From Aselliscus stoliczkanus (Eukaryota > Chordata > Mammalia > Chiroptera > Hipposideridae), in NCBI GenBank assembly GCA_033961575.1, contig CM066738.1:72091478-72155477 (forward strand): 64,000 bases of DNA. The letters run 5' to 3'. The notes below the pieces were generated by a model. That model worked only from the letters and a program-made list of their open reading frames with translations. It did no database searches and had not been told where the DNA came from. Positions 1 to 12,092 of the stretch are shown one piece after another (the first letter of the stretch is position 1; every line of letters begins with the position of its first letter). A program made the position numbers and the translations under genes.

Positions 1-466
1 CCCAGCAGAACACGGGGCATTTCAGTAATATGCACCATGCTCCTTCCTGACATCCCCCTCCGGGCTGGTTTATCACTCACATGCTCTGCTTTGGAAATGC
101 TTATTGCAAGGTTCTCCCTGTTTTTGTCCATTTTACCCTAAGCAGCTTCAACCTTACCCCTCTCCTTTATTTTCTAAAATTTTCTAAATTTTTTATTTAT
201 TTTGAATTTAAAGAGTATTTAAGGATTTCACATGTCTTTTTCATTGTGCTAATATTTTTGTTTGGATTGTTAGTCCATGGTTACCAAGTGCATAGATTTT
301 GAATAGTCTGCTCCAACCTTGTTTTACCTGTTAACCCTGCTCTATTCACAGTGTGATTTTGCAGAACATGAGGTATTTCAACACTGCGTGTATTATGCAG
401 AAGTGCCTATAATTTCTGATATGGCTGTGAGGGTTTCTTGCCTTTTTAGGCAAGAGATAGTTAAAG
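1..466. other. Intergenic, nothing recognised
   Basis: AT-rich sequence with no exon, repeat or RNA gene that I recognise. Short open frames here have no supporting motif. Confidence 0.4.
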
Positions 467-474
467 ATGTACTG

Positions 475-997
475 GGCTGGCCGAGTGGCTCAGTTGGTTA
501 AGCGTTGGCTTAGAGGGCGTGCTCTGAGCAACAGGGCCGCCAGTTTGATTCCCACATGGGCCAGTGAATGCTGTGCCCTACCTGAGCTGTCGCTGAGCTG
601 CCAACACGTGGCAGAATGGCTCAGCTGGTGTAACAACAAGATTGTCTGTTCAGTGCTGGGCTATGCCCACCCGAAACTAACGACTGAACTCAGCACCTTG
701 AGCTGAGCTGCCACCCAGATAACTCAGTGGATAGGGTGTGAGCTCTTAACAACAAGGCTACTGGTTCGACTCCTGCATGGAATGGTGGCTATGCCCACCT
801 GCAACTAAGATTGAACACAGCACCTTGAGTTTAGAGGCCATGGGCTGCCAAAGGGAAGCCAGATGACAACTGGTGCCCTCCACAACGAAGACTGAAAAAC
901 AACAACTTGGCTACTCACTCCCCCCATTCCCCAACACTGTTCCCCTCCCCAGTTCCCCAATAAAATCTTAAAATAAAAAAATAAAAAATAAATAAAA
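475..997 (+). mobile_element. tRNA-derived SINE, long trimeric form
   Basis: The head GGCTGGCCGAGTGGCTCAG resembles a tRNA A box. A B-box-like GGTTCGACTCC lies near 763. The body carries three tRNA-like blocks: a head at about 477-560, a degenerate block at about 612-640 and a third block at about 715-785. The tail is CCCCAATAAAATCTT followed by an A-rich run. An 8-bp target duplication ATGTACTG flanks it (467-474 and 998-1005). The structure resembles the RHIN-type SINEs I recall from rhinolophoid bats. It is non-coding, and short frames across it are spurious. Confidence 0.85.
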
Positions 998-1005
998 ATG
1001 TACTG

Positions 1006-1433
1006 CCACCTAGTGGACAAAAGTGTTGTTTGTGTCCTGAGAGAAATAAGTGTCATTGTGATGTAGAATTTTAGAGGTCAGAATTGAAGAAACCCAAGTG
1101 GTGGTTGCACATTTTCTCCCTCTAATGATGAATTCTCCATACATAGCCATATAAGTGATGCTTTTACTGAAAATTCAAGTAAATTTAAAAAACTAATCCA
1201 AACACTATAATAAATATCCTATATTCTGAATAATACATTTGAATTTAATGAAACACCTCCTGTCATTTTATCCTCTTAACTGACTGTTTAAAATAACAAT
1301 TCAGTTTAACAGTGGCCAATATATATCCTGATATTTCCTAGCCGCACCACATTAGCAAGGATGAAACCCTTTTATTCCCAAACTCCAAACTGCAATCCCC
1401 ACAGAGCATCCATTTTCATATAGCTCTGTAGCT
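1006..1433. other. Intergenic, nothing recognised
   Basis: AT-rich sequence between the SINE and the mariner fold-back. No gene or repeat recognised. Confidence 0.4.
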
Positions 1434-1445
1434 TACATGGTGTGA

Positions 1446-1816
1446 TCAAGAAATACAGTGAATGTTTAATTTAAATTTAATTACAGTAAAAGTCACATTG
1501 CCATTAATTCCCTGAAAATACTCTCCCTCACTTCGAACACTCTTATCCCATTGTTCTTGCCATTTTCTAAAGCAGTTCTGGAAGTTCTCTTTCGTGAGTG
1601 TCTTTAGTTGTGCTGTTGCATCTTCTCGATGTCCTGAATCATTCTGACATTTGGGAAGATCCAAAAGTCTCCAGGTGTCAGATCTAGTGAGTAAGGTGGA
1701 TGAAGACACACCGTAATGTCTTTATTTGACAGAAATTGCTGTACCAGAAACGATGTGTGACACAGAGCCTTTCTGTTGTGATCACAAAATACAGTGATGT
1801 TGCTGCTGAGTGCCAT
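1446..1816 (-). pseudogene. Mariner transposase C-terminal relic, left arm
   Basis: Two overlapping - frames together cover the catalytic third-acid block and the C-terminal segment LKTLTKENFQNCFRKWQEQW, typical of mariner transposases. They are separated by a frameshift near 1620. The N-terminal DNA-binding part is absent, so it cannot act as a transposase. Confidence 0.8.
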
Positions 1817-1967
1817 CCAATGAAAAGACAGGGATCTTCAGTATGGGAAGTGGCACATCAAACCTTACTAACAGTGTGTGACAAGTTACAACTTGTTGGG
1901 TGCAGTCAGTCGGGTATGATCTACAGTTGAGAGAAGGTGTGTTTTCAAGTGTACGATAAATCACCCT

Positions 1968-2250
1968 CCATCATGACAATGTTAGTGTCACACATCGCTT
2001 CTGGTGTACAGCAATTTCTGTCAAATTAAAACATTACAGTGTGTCATCATCCACCTTATTCACTGCATCTGGAATCATGTGACTTCTGGCTCTTCCCCAA
2101 AGTCAAAATGATTCAGGGCATCAGGTAGCCATGACCACGCAACTGAAGACACTCATGAAAGAAGACTTCCAGAACTGTTTCACAAGGTGACAAGAATGAT
2201 GGGATAAGTGTGTTCGAAGTGAGAGTGAGTATTTTGAGGGGGATTAATGA
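1968..2250 (+). pseudogene. Mariner transposase C-terminal relic, right arm
   Basis: On the + strand, broken frames read HHDN near 1970, then LKTLMKEDFQNCF near 2145-2185, then a C-terminal ESEYFEG segment. This is the same part of the protein as in the left arm, in the opposite direction. Several stops and frame changes are visible. Confidence 0.7.
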
Positions 2251-2321
2251 CAATGTGTTTTTTTACTGTAATAAATTTTTTTTATTTAAACATTTATAAT
2301 ATTGTTTGATCACACCATGTA

Positions 2322-3500
<1,179 letters not shown>

Positions 3501-3504
3501 GTCC

Positions 3505-3720
3505 CCCTTTTTGTGAGCTGGTGCATTGTTGTGATGCAAGAGCCATGAACTGGCGAAAGTTCAGGTTGTTTTCGTCTAACTTTTTCGTGCAGCCTTTTAG
3601 CACTTCCAAATGGTAAACTTGGTTAACCGTTTGTCCAGTTGGTACAAATTCATAATGAATAATCCCTCCGATATTAAAAAAGGTTAGCAACATCATTGCA
3701 ACAAGTTCATGAACTTAATT
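3505..3720 (-). pseudogene. Mariner transposase fragment, different family
   Basis: The - strand reads an internal transposase segment with the motif HYEFVPTGQTVNQVYHLEVL (about 3590-3650). After a frame change it reads HHNNAPAH (about 3520-3540), where active mariners have HHDNAPAH. The second catalytic aspartate is therefore replaced by Asn, or was mutated after decay. No terminal repeats were identified, so only the core has survived. It differs from the fold-back element at 1.4-2.3 kb. Confidence 0.75.
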
Positions 3721-3799
3721 GTCAGCATATGTCCAGCCATATGCTTTCTATTAACTGGGTTATTTTCTATCAGACAAACCAGAGATAAGATCTGATATA

Positions 3800-3832
3800 T
3801 GTATTTTCTTTCTTTCTTTCTTTCTTTTTGTT
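3800..3832. repeat. (TTTC)n run, degenerate poly(A) of the retrocopy
   Basis: A TTTC tetranucleotide run follows directly on the 3' end of the HNRNPA1 retrocopy (which lies on the - strand). It is probably the decayed poly(A) tail of that copy. Confidence 0.6.
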
Positions 3833-3835
3833 TTA

Positions 3836-3998
3836 CAAACACATTTATTCAGCATGATGATCAGACTATTACATTTAGCAATCAACAGCATGGGTACAAA
3901 AAATAAATCTACATTGAAACCCTTTGTTGGAATGCTTTACACTTTCCACAGAACAGAAACTAGAATAAACTGTTATACAATTAGTCACAAATACAGCC
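3836..3998 (-). pseudogene. HNRNPA1: HNRNPA1 processed pseudogene, 3'UTR end
   Basis: On the - strand this matches, from memory, the end of the HNRNPA1 3'UTR: GTAATAGTCTGATCAT, then GCTGAATAAATGTG with an AATAAA signal, then an A-rich tail. The rest of the retrocopy lies at 8338-9128. The two parts were separated when an LTR inserted after a GGACTGT motif. There are no introns and the tail is polyadenylated, so this is a retrotransposed mRNA copy. Confidence 0.85.
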
Positions 3999-4168
3999 TG
4001 TCACATTATAGCCTGCCTGTCTGCCTCCATGCACCTCTCCATAAAGACAGATCACAACTTCGATATTATGCTGGCTATATATATCCCTGTTTGGCACCAA
4101 AGGATGGCCAGCTAGTCACTGATGGGTAAGATAACACGAGAGGGACAACCCAAGCAAGACACGGTCAT

Positions 4169-4228
4169 GTGGGTGCCTGTGGGTGCCCGTGGGTGCCCGT
4201 GGATGCCAGTGGGTACCAGTGGGTACCA
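4169..4228 (+). repeat. 10-bp minisatellite inside the LTR
   Basis: About six tandem copies of a GTGGGTGCCC-like decamer, the last ones diverged to GTGGGTACCA. It lies in the U3-like part of the solo LTR. Repeat number may vary between individuals. Confidence 0.8.
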
Positions 4229-4368
4229 ACAGGAAGAATCACGAGTTGACGGAAACAGGGCGGGAACCCCTTGCTTCAGGGTCTGGCAGCCTGCCTGTGA
4301 AATGACCTATTGATAATGACAGATATGATAATGTCTGTCCTCCCTGCATTCTTTTTTTTTCTTTTTTT

Positions 4369-4617
4369 GCATGAAATACCTTTACTAAATCAAATGAGTC
4401 TTCATTTCTTTTCTGAAAGAACCCACAATAATCTTACAGTTGTGTAATAAAGCAGAGCATAGTTAAATGTAATCTCAGTTGGAAACTTATTTCTACTTGA
4501 TTAATCAACTAAGCAAACTCCTTTATTTAACTACAGATTCCTTAACAGCTCATAGTGAGACCTTTCAGAGGATACCACCTGTAAAGTATTTAGGTTCTCA
4601 GAAAATTTCTTCTTTCC
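4369..4617 (-). other. 3'-transduced flank carried by L1 copy A
   Basis: This segment lies between two poly(A) runs (in + coordinates T-rich at 4352-4368 and 4618-4650) and inside the target duplication, so it moved with the L1. A variant signal AGTAAA sits on the - strand shortly before the outer poly(A). The sequence should match the DNA just downstream of the source L1 elsewhere in the genome. Confidence 0.75.
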
Positions 4618-5349
4618 TTTTTTTTTATATATATATATATATTTTTTTTTATTAGTTTCAGGTGTACAACACAATGCAATAGTTATACTCTTTACCCCCC
4701 AAAGTAAAAACCTCCCTCCCCCAGTTCACCAGCCCACTCCTCCCCCATATCATACATATCTATCACAACTCCCCTGACTCCCCTCCACAGTATACTCCAC
4801 ATCCCGTGACCATCCACATATTCAGTTACAGTTGGCATACAATACTATACAACATCAGTTTCAGGTGTACAGTGCAGTGATCAAGCCTCTACTCCATCCA
4901 TGAAGTGGTCTCCCTAACAAGACATGTGACTATCTGACACGCCACAAAATTTTTACATTATATTCCCCGAACTGTGTTTCATATCCCTGTGGCAATATTG
5001 TAGTTGTCTATTTATGCTGTCTAATCCCTTCCCCTTCCCCCCATCCCCACCCCCCTCCCAACTAGCAACCCTCAGTTTTCCCTCTACATCTACGAGTCTA
5101 TTTACTTTGATCATTCACTCAGCTGTTCAGACTCCACACACAAATGAGATCACACGGTACCTGTCCTTCTCCAACTGACTTATTTCACAAAACATAATAG
5201 TCTCTTCACAATTATCAATTACATTCCCAGAACTGCCCCCATAACCCTGCAGCAACATTGTAGTCCCACCTACACTGTCGAAAAACTCCCCCCCACCCTC
5301 TTCCCCACTCCCTCCTAGCCAGCAACCATCAGTTTTCCCTTTATATCTG

Positions 5350-5640
5350 CTTGATATGACTTCAATCTTCTTAAATTTACTGAGATTTGTTTTGTGGTGT
5401 GGCCTAACATGGTCTATCTTGGAAAATGTCCCATGTGTACTTGAGAAGAATGTATATTCTGTTTTTTCAGGGTGAAATGCTCTAAAAATATCAAGGAAGT
5501 CCAGCTGGTCTAAAGTATCATTTAAGGCCCCTCTTTCTGTGTTGATTTTCTGTCTAAAGGGTCTGTCCATTGGTGACAATGGGGTGTTTAAGTCCCCTAC
5601 TCTGATAGTGGTACTGTTGATCTCTGTCTTTATGTCTGTC
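5350..5640 (-). pseudogene. L1 ORF2 endonuclease fragment in copy A
   Basis: The - strand encodes part of the L1 endonuclease domain: a GDLNTPLS motif (the GDFNTPLS site of L1s) followed by [19 protein letters not shown]. The frame then runs into the 3' module at the deletion junction near 5350, so the reverse transcriptase and the C-terminus are missing. Confidence 0.8.
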
Positions 5641-5999
5641 AAAATCTGTTATATGTAATTAGGAGTTCCTATGTTGGGTGCATAGATGTTTATTAGGGTT
5701 ATAGTGCCCTTCTTTGTCTTTTATTGTAATCACTTTAAAGTCTATTTTGTCCAAAATAAGTGTTAGTACTCCAGCTTTCTTCTTTTCTCATTTCCATTTG
5801 CGTGAAATATCTTATTCCATCTGTAAACAGCATATACATGGGTCCTATTTTCTTATCCACTCAGCCACTCTCTGTCTTTTGATTGGAGCATTTAGCCCAT
5901 TCACATTTAAAATGATTATTGATAGGTGCATATGTATTGCCATTTTGTTATTTGTATTCCTGGTCTCCCTGGGTTAGCTTGTTTACCCCTTTCTTTTGT

Positions 6000-6873
6000 T
6001 TAAAAAAGCCCTTTTAACATTTCTTGCAATGCTGGCTTGGTGGTAATGAATTCCTTAAGCTTATTCTTTTCTGAGAAGCTCTTTATTTCCGCTTCAATTT
6101 TAAGTGATAGCCGTGTTGAGTAGAGCAATCTTGGTTGTAGGCCTTTATTTTGTGTCACTTTGAATATCTCCTGCCACTCCCTTCTGGCCTGCAGAGTTTC
6201 TATAGACAAGTCAGCTGTTAGTCTAACAGGAGTTCCTTTGTATGTAACCTGCTGTCTTTCTCTTGCAGCCTCTAGGATTCTGTCTCTGTCTTTAACCTTT
6301 GCCATTTTCACTATGATGTGTCTTGGTGTGGACCTGTTTGGGTTCAGCTTGTCTGGAACCCTCTGCACTTCCTGGGCATGTATGTTGATTTCCTTCACCA
6401 GGGTAGGGAAGTTTTCAGTCATTATTTTTTTCAAATACATTCTCGACCCCTTGCTTCTTCTCTTCTCCTCTGGTATTCCTATGATTCGTGTATTGGTTGC
6501 GCTTCACCTTGTCCCATAGGACTCTTAAACTATTTTCATTGTTTTTTATTCTTTGGTCTTTTCGCTGTGCCAACTGGGTGAGTTCTGCTATTTTATCTTC
6601 CAAATCGCTGATCCGCTCCTCTGCTTCATCTACTCTACTGGTGATTCCTTCGAGTATGTTCTTCATTTCAGTTATTGTATTCTTTAGTTCTACCAGGTTG
6701 TTTTTTATGGTTTCCCTATCCTTCTTTATGTCCTTGCTAAGTTCCTTAAACATTCTTATCATCAGTGTTCTGAACTCTGTCTCTGAAAGGTTGGATCCCT
6801 CTGTTTCATTTAGTTCCATTTCTAGAGGTTTCTTCTGATCTTTTACTTGTGACATGTTTCTTTGTTTCCCCAT
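6000..6873 (-). pseudogene. L1 ORF1 of copy A, one frameshift
   Basis: The start [20 protein letters not shown] at 6873 fits L1 ORF1 initiation. A long heptad-type coiled coil follows (the [10 protein letters not shown]...[16 protein letters not shown] region), then the RNA-binding and C-terminal domains ([21 protein letters not shown]). The protein ends MLKGLF and a stop at 6000. A one-base change in a T run near 6426-6432 (seven T, against six in copy B) breaks the frame between the two halves. ORF1p is the trimeric RNA-binding protein of the L1 RNP. Confidence 0.85.
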
Positions 6874-8337
6874 TGTGGCTGTCGCTCTAGGATTGCTTTG
6901 ATGTATTAGATAGATCACCAGGAGAGCCCTGGCTGGATCACGCAGGCACACAGCTCACAGCCGAACACTCCCAGGAAAACTCCCAGTCTCAGCCTGTCCC
7001 AATGAGCTGCTCGCAAGATCAGGCCGAGCAGCCCAACAACCAATCACCAGCCTGGCAACTCTGCAAGTGTAGTGTGGAGAGCGGGGACCCGAGGCGGCTT
7101 GTGCACTCCCGATCTCAGTGAGCAGCCTGTTGGAGCCGGAGCACGCCCACCAGGCGTTTCCCTGGCAACGCAGCACAGGCTATGCGGAAGGTGGGGATCC
7201 GAGGCAGCTTGCGCACTCCTGCGTCTCAGTGAGCAGCCTGTTGGAGCGGAGGGCACCCGCCCAGCGTTTCCCTGGCAACGCAGTATAAATCGGGTGGAGG
7301 GTGGGGATCCAAGGCCGCATGTGCGCGCACACGCACACACGCACTTCTGCGCCAATTCCACCAGACCAATGAGGTCTCGGACCTGATCCTCCATGGGAGG
7401 GCCCAAGCCCGACAAAATGGCGTACTCTGTACACCACTCTGCGCAGGCTCCACACCTTGGGAACAACAGTCCAAAAACCTCCAGCCTTTGCACCAAAGGC
7501 GCTCAGTTCAGTCCGTCCCCACAGGCTCCTGGGCCCGGCTCACACAGCTACTCCCTCCACCAGTAACCAGGTAAGTGCTCACCGGTGAGCAAGCCCGTGT
7601 GCCAGCCCCACTGATTCTCTAGCCGCCCTCAGCCTCACTGAGCTGAGCAAAGAGAGTCCTCACTAATTTACTGCCAGCTATCTTGGAACTCCTCTTCCCA
7701 GCAAAGGAACTCTGGGCTGGTTAGCTTGGTGTGCGGCCGGAGGGTCTCTCCCCCAACCGGAGAAGCCTCTCCACAGTTTAGACCTCCCCCACGGGGTTCG
7801 CCCTCTCTTGTCTCCTCCCGTCCTGCCTGACCCAACATGGCCTCCTCTTTAAGTTTTTCATTTTGTGGTTCTGTTCATCTAGTGTTCTGGTGACCTCCGG
7901 GGTTGAATGCTGTATAATTTGTTTGTAATTTTGGTGTGATCCTGGGAGGTAGTTAGCACAGCGTCTGTCTATTGTGCCATTTTACTGGAAGTCCCCTCCC
8001 TGCATTCTTATCAGTAAGCTTTGGCAGACGGAGTTCTGTTTCTCAAGAGGTGCATGACAATAACATCATGGGACCTCCAGTAATGGCAGTTTGCAGGTGT
8101 GAGTGATTTGGCCTTGAGCTATATTTTTGGGTGTGAGACTGTGAAAGCTACATTGACCCTTCCTTATGTGTAAGACAATAAAAGGGACAGTCAAGCCTGA
8201 TTCGGGGCTCCAGTCCATGAAGCTGAGGTCCCCTGACCCCAAGCTGTTTTCTCTCCTATTTTGTGTCTCTCTGTTTTCCTTAACCTTTTTCAGTCCCTTC
8301 TCCACACTCACCTAGCCCAGTCATGTGGGACGCAACA

Positions 8338-9128
<791 letters not shown>

Positions 9129-9130
9129 GA

Positions 9131-9692
<562 letters not shown>

Positions 9693-10293
9693 ACCCCATA
9701 AAACATTTCTTGCAATGTTGACTTGGTGGTAATGAATTCCTTTAGCTTATTCTTTTCTGAGAAGCTCTTTATCTCTCCTTCAATTTTAAGTCATAGACAT
9801 TCTGGGTAGAGCAATCTTGGTTGTAGGCCTTTATTTTGCATCACTTTGAATATTTCCTGCCACTCCCTTCTGGCCTGCAGAGTTTCTACAGAAAGATCAG
9901 CTGTTAGTCTTATAGGAGTTCCTTTGTATGTAACCCGCTGTCTTCCTCTTGCTGCTTTTAGGATTCTGTCTTGGTGTGCGCCTGTTTGGGTTCAGCTGTT
10001 TTGAACTCTCTGCACTTCCTGGGCTTATATGTCGATTTCCTTCACCAGAGTATGGAAGTTTTCAGTCATTATTTCAATATTGTCCCACAGGTCTCTTAAA
10101 CTATTTTTATTGTCTTTTATTCTTTTTTCCTTTTGTTGTTCAAACTGGGTGATTTCTGCTATTTGTCTTCTAAATCACTGATCTGATCCTCTGCTTCATC
10201 TAATCTACCGGTGATTCCTTCAAGTGTGTTCTTCATTTCAGTTATTGTATTCTTTAGTTCTAACTAGTTGATTTTTATGATTTCTCTATCCAT

Positions 10294-10458
10294 CGTTTTT
10301 TTTTTTGTTTTTTTTGTTTTTTTTAGCTGAGCCATCCTTCCACCTGTTGGCAGCTCAACAGCAGCTCAACTCAGGCTGGGCATCGAACTTCTGTTGCTCA
10401 GAGCTCAGCTCGCACTCTTGAGTGAGTTCTTAACCAACTGAGCCACTTGGCCGGCCCC
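10294..10458 (-). mobile_element. tRNA-SINE, short monomer with GCTGAGCCAT tail
   Basis: The - strand head reads GGGGCCGGCCAAGTGGCTCAG and the tail is a long A/G-interrupted A run (T-rich at 10294-10325 on +). The target duplication is TCTCTATCCAT (10283-10293 and 10459-10469). It lies inside the L1 ORF1. Confidence 0.9.
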
Positions 10459-11755
10459 TCTCTATCCATTTTTTATGTCCTCACTAAGTACCTTAAACAT
10501 TCTTATCATCAGTGTTCTAAACTCTGTCTCTGAAAGGTTGGATCCCTCTGTTTCATTTAGTTCCATTTCTAGAGGTTTTTTACGATCTTTTACTTGGGAC
10601 ATGTTTCTTTGTTTCTTCATTCTGGCTGTTGCTCTGTGATTGCTTTGATGAATTAGGTAGATCACCTATGTCTCTCAGTCGTTGTTGGGTGGTTCTGTAG
10701 CATGTGTCCTTTATATTCAGATTGCACAGTCTCCCTAATCTCCTGTCCCGTGTGTTTCAGAGATGTCGCTGTTGATATTGACTTTTAATTGCTTTTGGCT
10801 TGGCAGAGGGTGGGATTGACCCTCAGACTAGTTAACAAGGAGAATTAGCCCTGTTCACAGTGTATGAGATGCTGTGTGGAGGTTGACCCCCTTAGAGGAG
10901 GCTTGGCCACTGTGTGCTCTTGTGCCTGTGGAAAATTTTCTTTGAGAGTGCCACTTGTAGGTTCAACCAGGTAGTACTCTGATTTTGTGTAACACTGGCC
11001 TCTGGGTGTATTGGTTCTCGTGTCTCTTTGGCAGGGCTCCCACTCAGAGCCATTTCAGCTCTGTCTGTTACCGGCTCGTAGCTACCTGGTAGGCTGTACG
11101 CAGGTGGCTGCTGCCCATGCTAGACCTGGAATCATGTAGGGATGGTCCCTGTGTGAACTGAGGCTGGCTGCCTCCAATATAGATTCTGAAGCAGTTTAGG
11201 AAAAGTCCTAGGGCCTCCTAGGCTTGTTACCACCTGTCAGATGTCTGTAAAGCCCAACTTTTGAAAGAGAATCTGTAGAAGCATGTCTGGCTCTTGGACC
11301 GGGTGTTGAGGGTGCCTCTTCAACATGGCACTAGCTTGGCAGGAGGGAGTTCAAGTGAGTTATGTGATGATTGGTAGTTTTAAGATGTTAATGCAGATTC
11401 AGGTCTTACACCAATACCCTGGCTGTGACCCTCTTATATAGCATCTCAAGGGCACTACAACCAGCCTCCACCTCATGCTTACAGATTTATGAAAGCTGCT
11501 CCCAAGTGGCTGTGGTGCAGGTTTGTGGTCACTGAACACCACAAAGATGACCCCATGGCTCTGCTGACCACCTTCTGTTGTAAAAAAAACTTTTCCACAG
11601 TTTGTGGGGGTGGGGCCAGTCTCCCTGGCACCCCAATTGCCCCTGGCAATGCAGCTGTAGGAGGGTGAGGTGGTGTTACAGGTGTGTAAAGGCTGTGGTT
11701 AGTGGTTTCTACAAATCAGTGTAATCTCAGCTCATTGACCAGTGCTAGGTCCACG

Positions 11756-12092
11756 TCGACTTCATAAAACAAAAACAAAGCAAGGCAACCCAACAACACC
11801 CAAAAACAAATACACCCCCACAAACATGATAAGCAATGATCAGATAGGAGAAACAAAAATATATAAAAGAGACAAAAACACAAACACAGAAACAGGAGAA
11901 CAAGACAGAAAAACAGTGACCAAAGGAATAACCAGATAAACAAGCCTGAGAAACAATGACAAAAAGAGAACAGATGAAAGAAAAGAAGAAAAAGGAACCA
12001 AAAGATGAAAGAGAAAGAAAAGAACAAAGAATAATAAAAGAAAAGAAAAAGAAAAAGGAAAAAAAGAAAAAAAATGGCAAAAAGAGAGAAAA
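11756..12092 (+). repeat. A-rich low-complexity block in an L1 5'UTR
   Basis: Purine-rich, mostly AAAAC/AAAGA-type sequence. It yields Phe/Leu-rich - strand frames that are an artefact of composition. A much shorter A-rich version sits at the same place in the L1 at 42210-42240. Confidence 0.7.

Larger units (their letters stand above)
1436..2319. mobile_element. Mariner fold-back: two 3' halves head to head
   Basis: Both ends start CATGGTGTGATCAA, in inverted orientation, and a TA lies outside each (1434-1435 and 2320-2321), as expected for Tc1/mariner insertion. The left arm, read on the - strand, encodes the C-terminal part of a mariner transposase, including the HPPYSLDLTPGDFW block around the third catalytic acid (about 1640-1710). 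The right arm, read on the + strand, encodes the matching part again, from an HHDN motif (about 1970) to the same C-terminus (about 2250). Both arms have stops and frameshifts. The arms are about 360-385 bp and roughly 80% alike by eye, joined by about 140 bp. No intact transposase is present. Confidence 0.85.
4354..7994 (-). mobile_element. ORF2-deleted L1 (HAL1-like), copy A, with 3' transduction
   Basis: A 15-bp target duplication CCTCCCTGCATTCTT flanks it exactly (4339-4353 and 7995-8009). In its own 5'-to-3' order (right to left) it has a 5'UTR (about 6880-7994), ORF1 (6000-6873), the first part of the ORF2 endonuclease (about 5350-5960), then a jump to a 3' module (4651-5350) and a poly(A). 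Reverse transcriptase is absent. After the first A-rich tail come about 250 bp of non-L1 DNA and a second A-run, the hallmark of a 3' transduction. The insertion lies inside the solo LTR. Confidence 0.85.
3999..8337 (+). mobile_element. Solo LTR, class II (ERVK-like), split by an L1
   Basis: With the L1 at 4354-7994 and one target-repeat copy removed, a TG...CA element of about 683 bp remains. The flanks ACAGCC (3993-3998) and ACAGTC (8338-8343) look like a 6-bp target duplication with one change. The right part has a polyadenylation signal AATAAA near 8177, followed by a C/T-rich U5-like stretch ending GGGACGCAACA, which resembles class II (betaretrovirus-like) LTRs. There is no internal retroviral sequence, so this is a solo LTR left by recombination. 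It inserted into the HNRNPA1 retrocopy, so it is younger than that copy. Confidence 0.7.

Noticed and set aside
4169..4228. Possible CRISPR-like array
   Set aside because: Contiguous decamers without spacers, in a mammalian LTR. A minisatellite.
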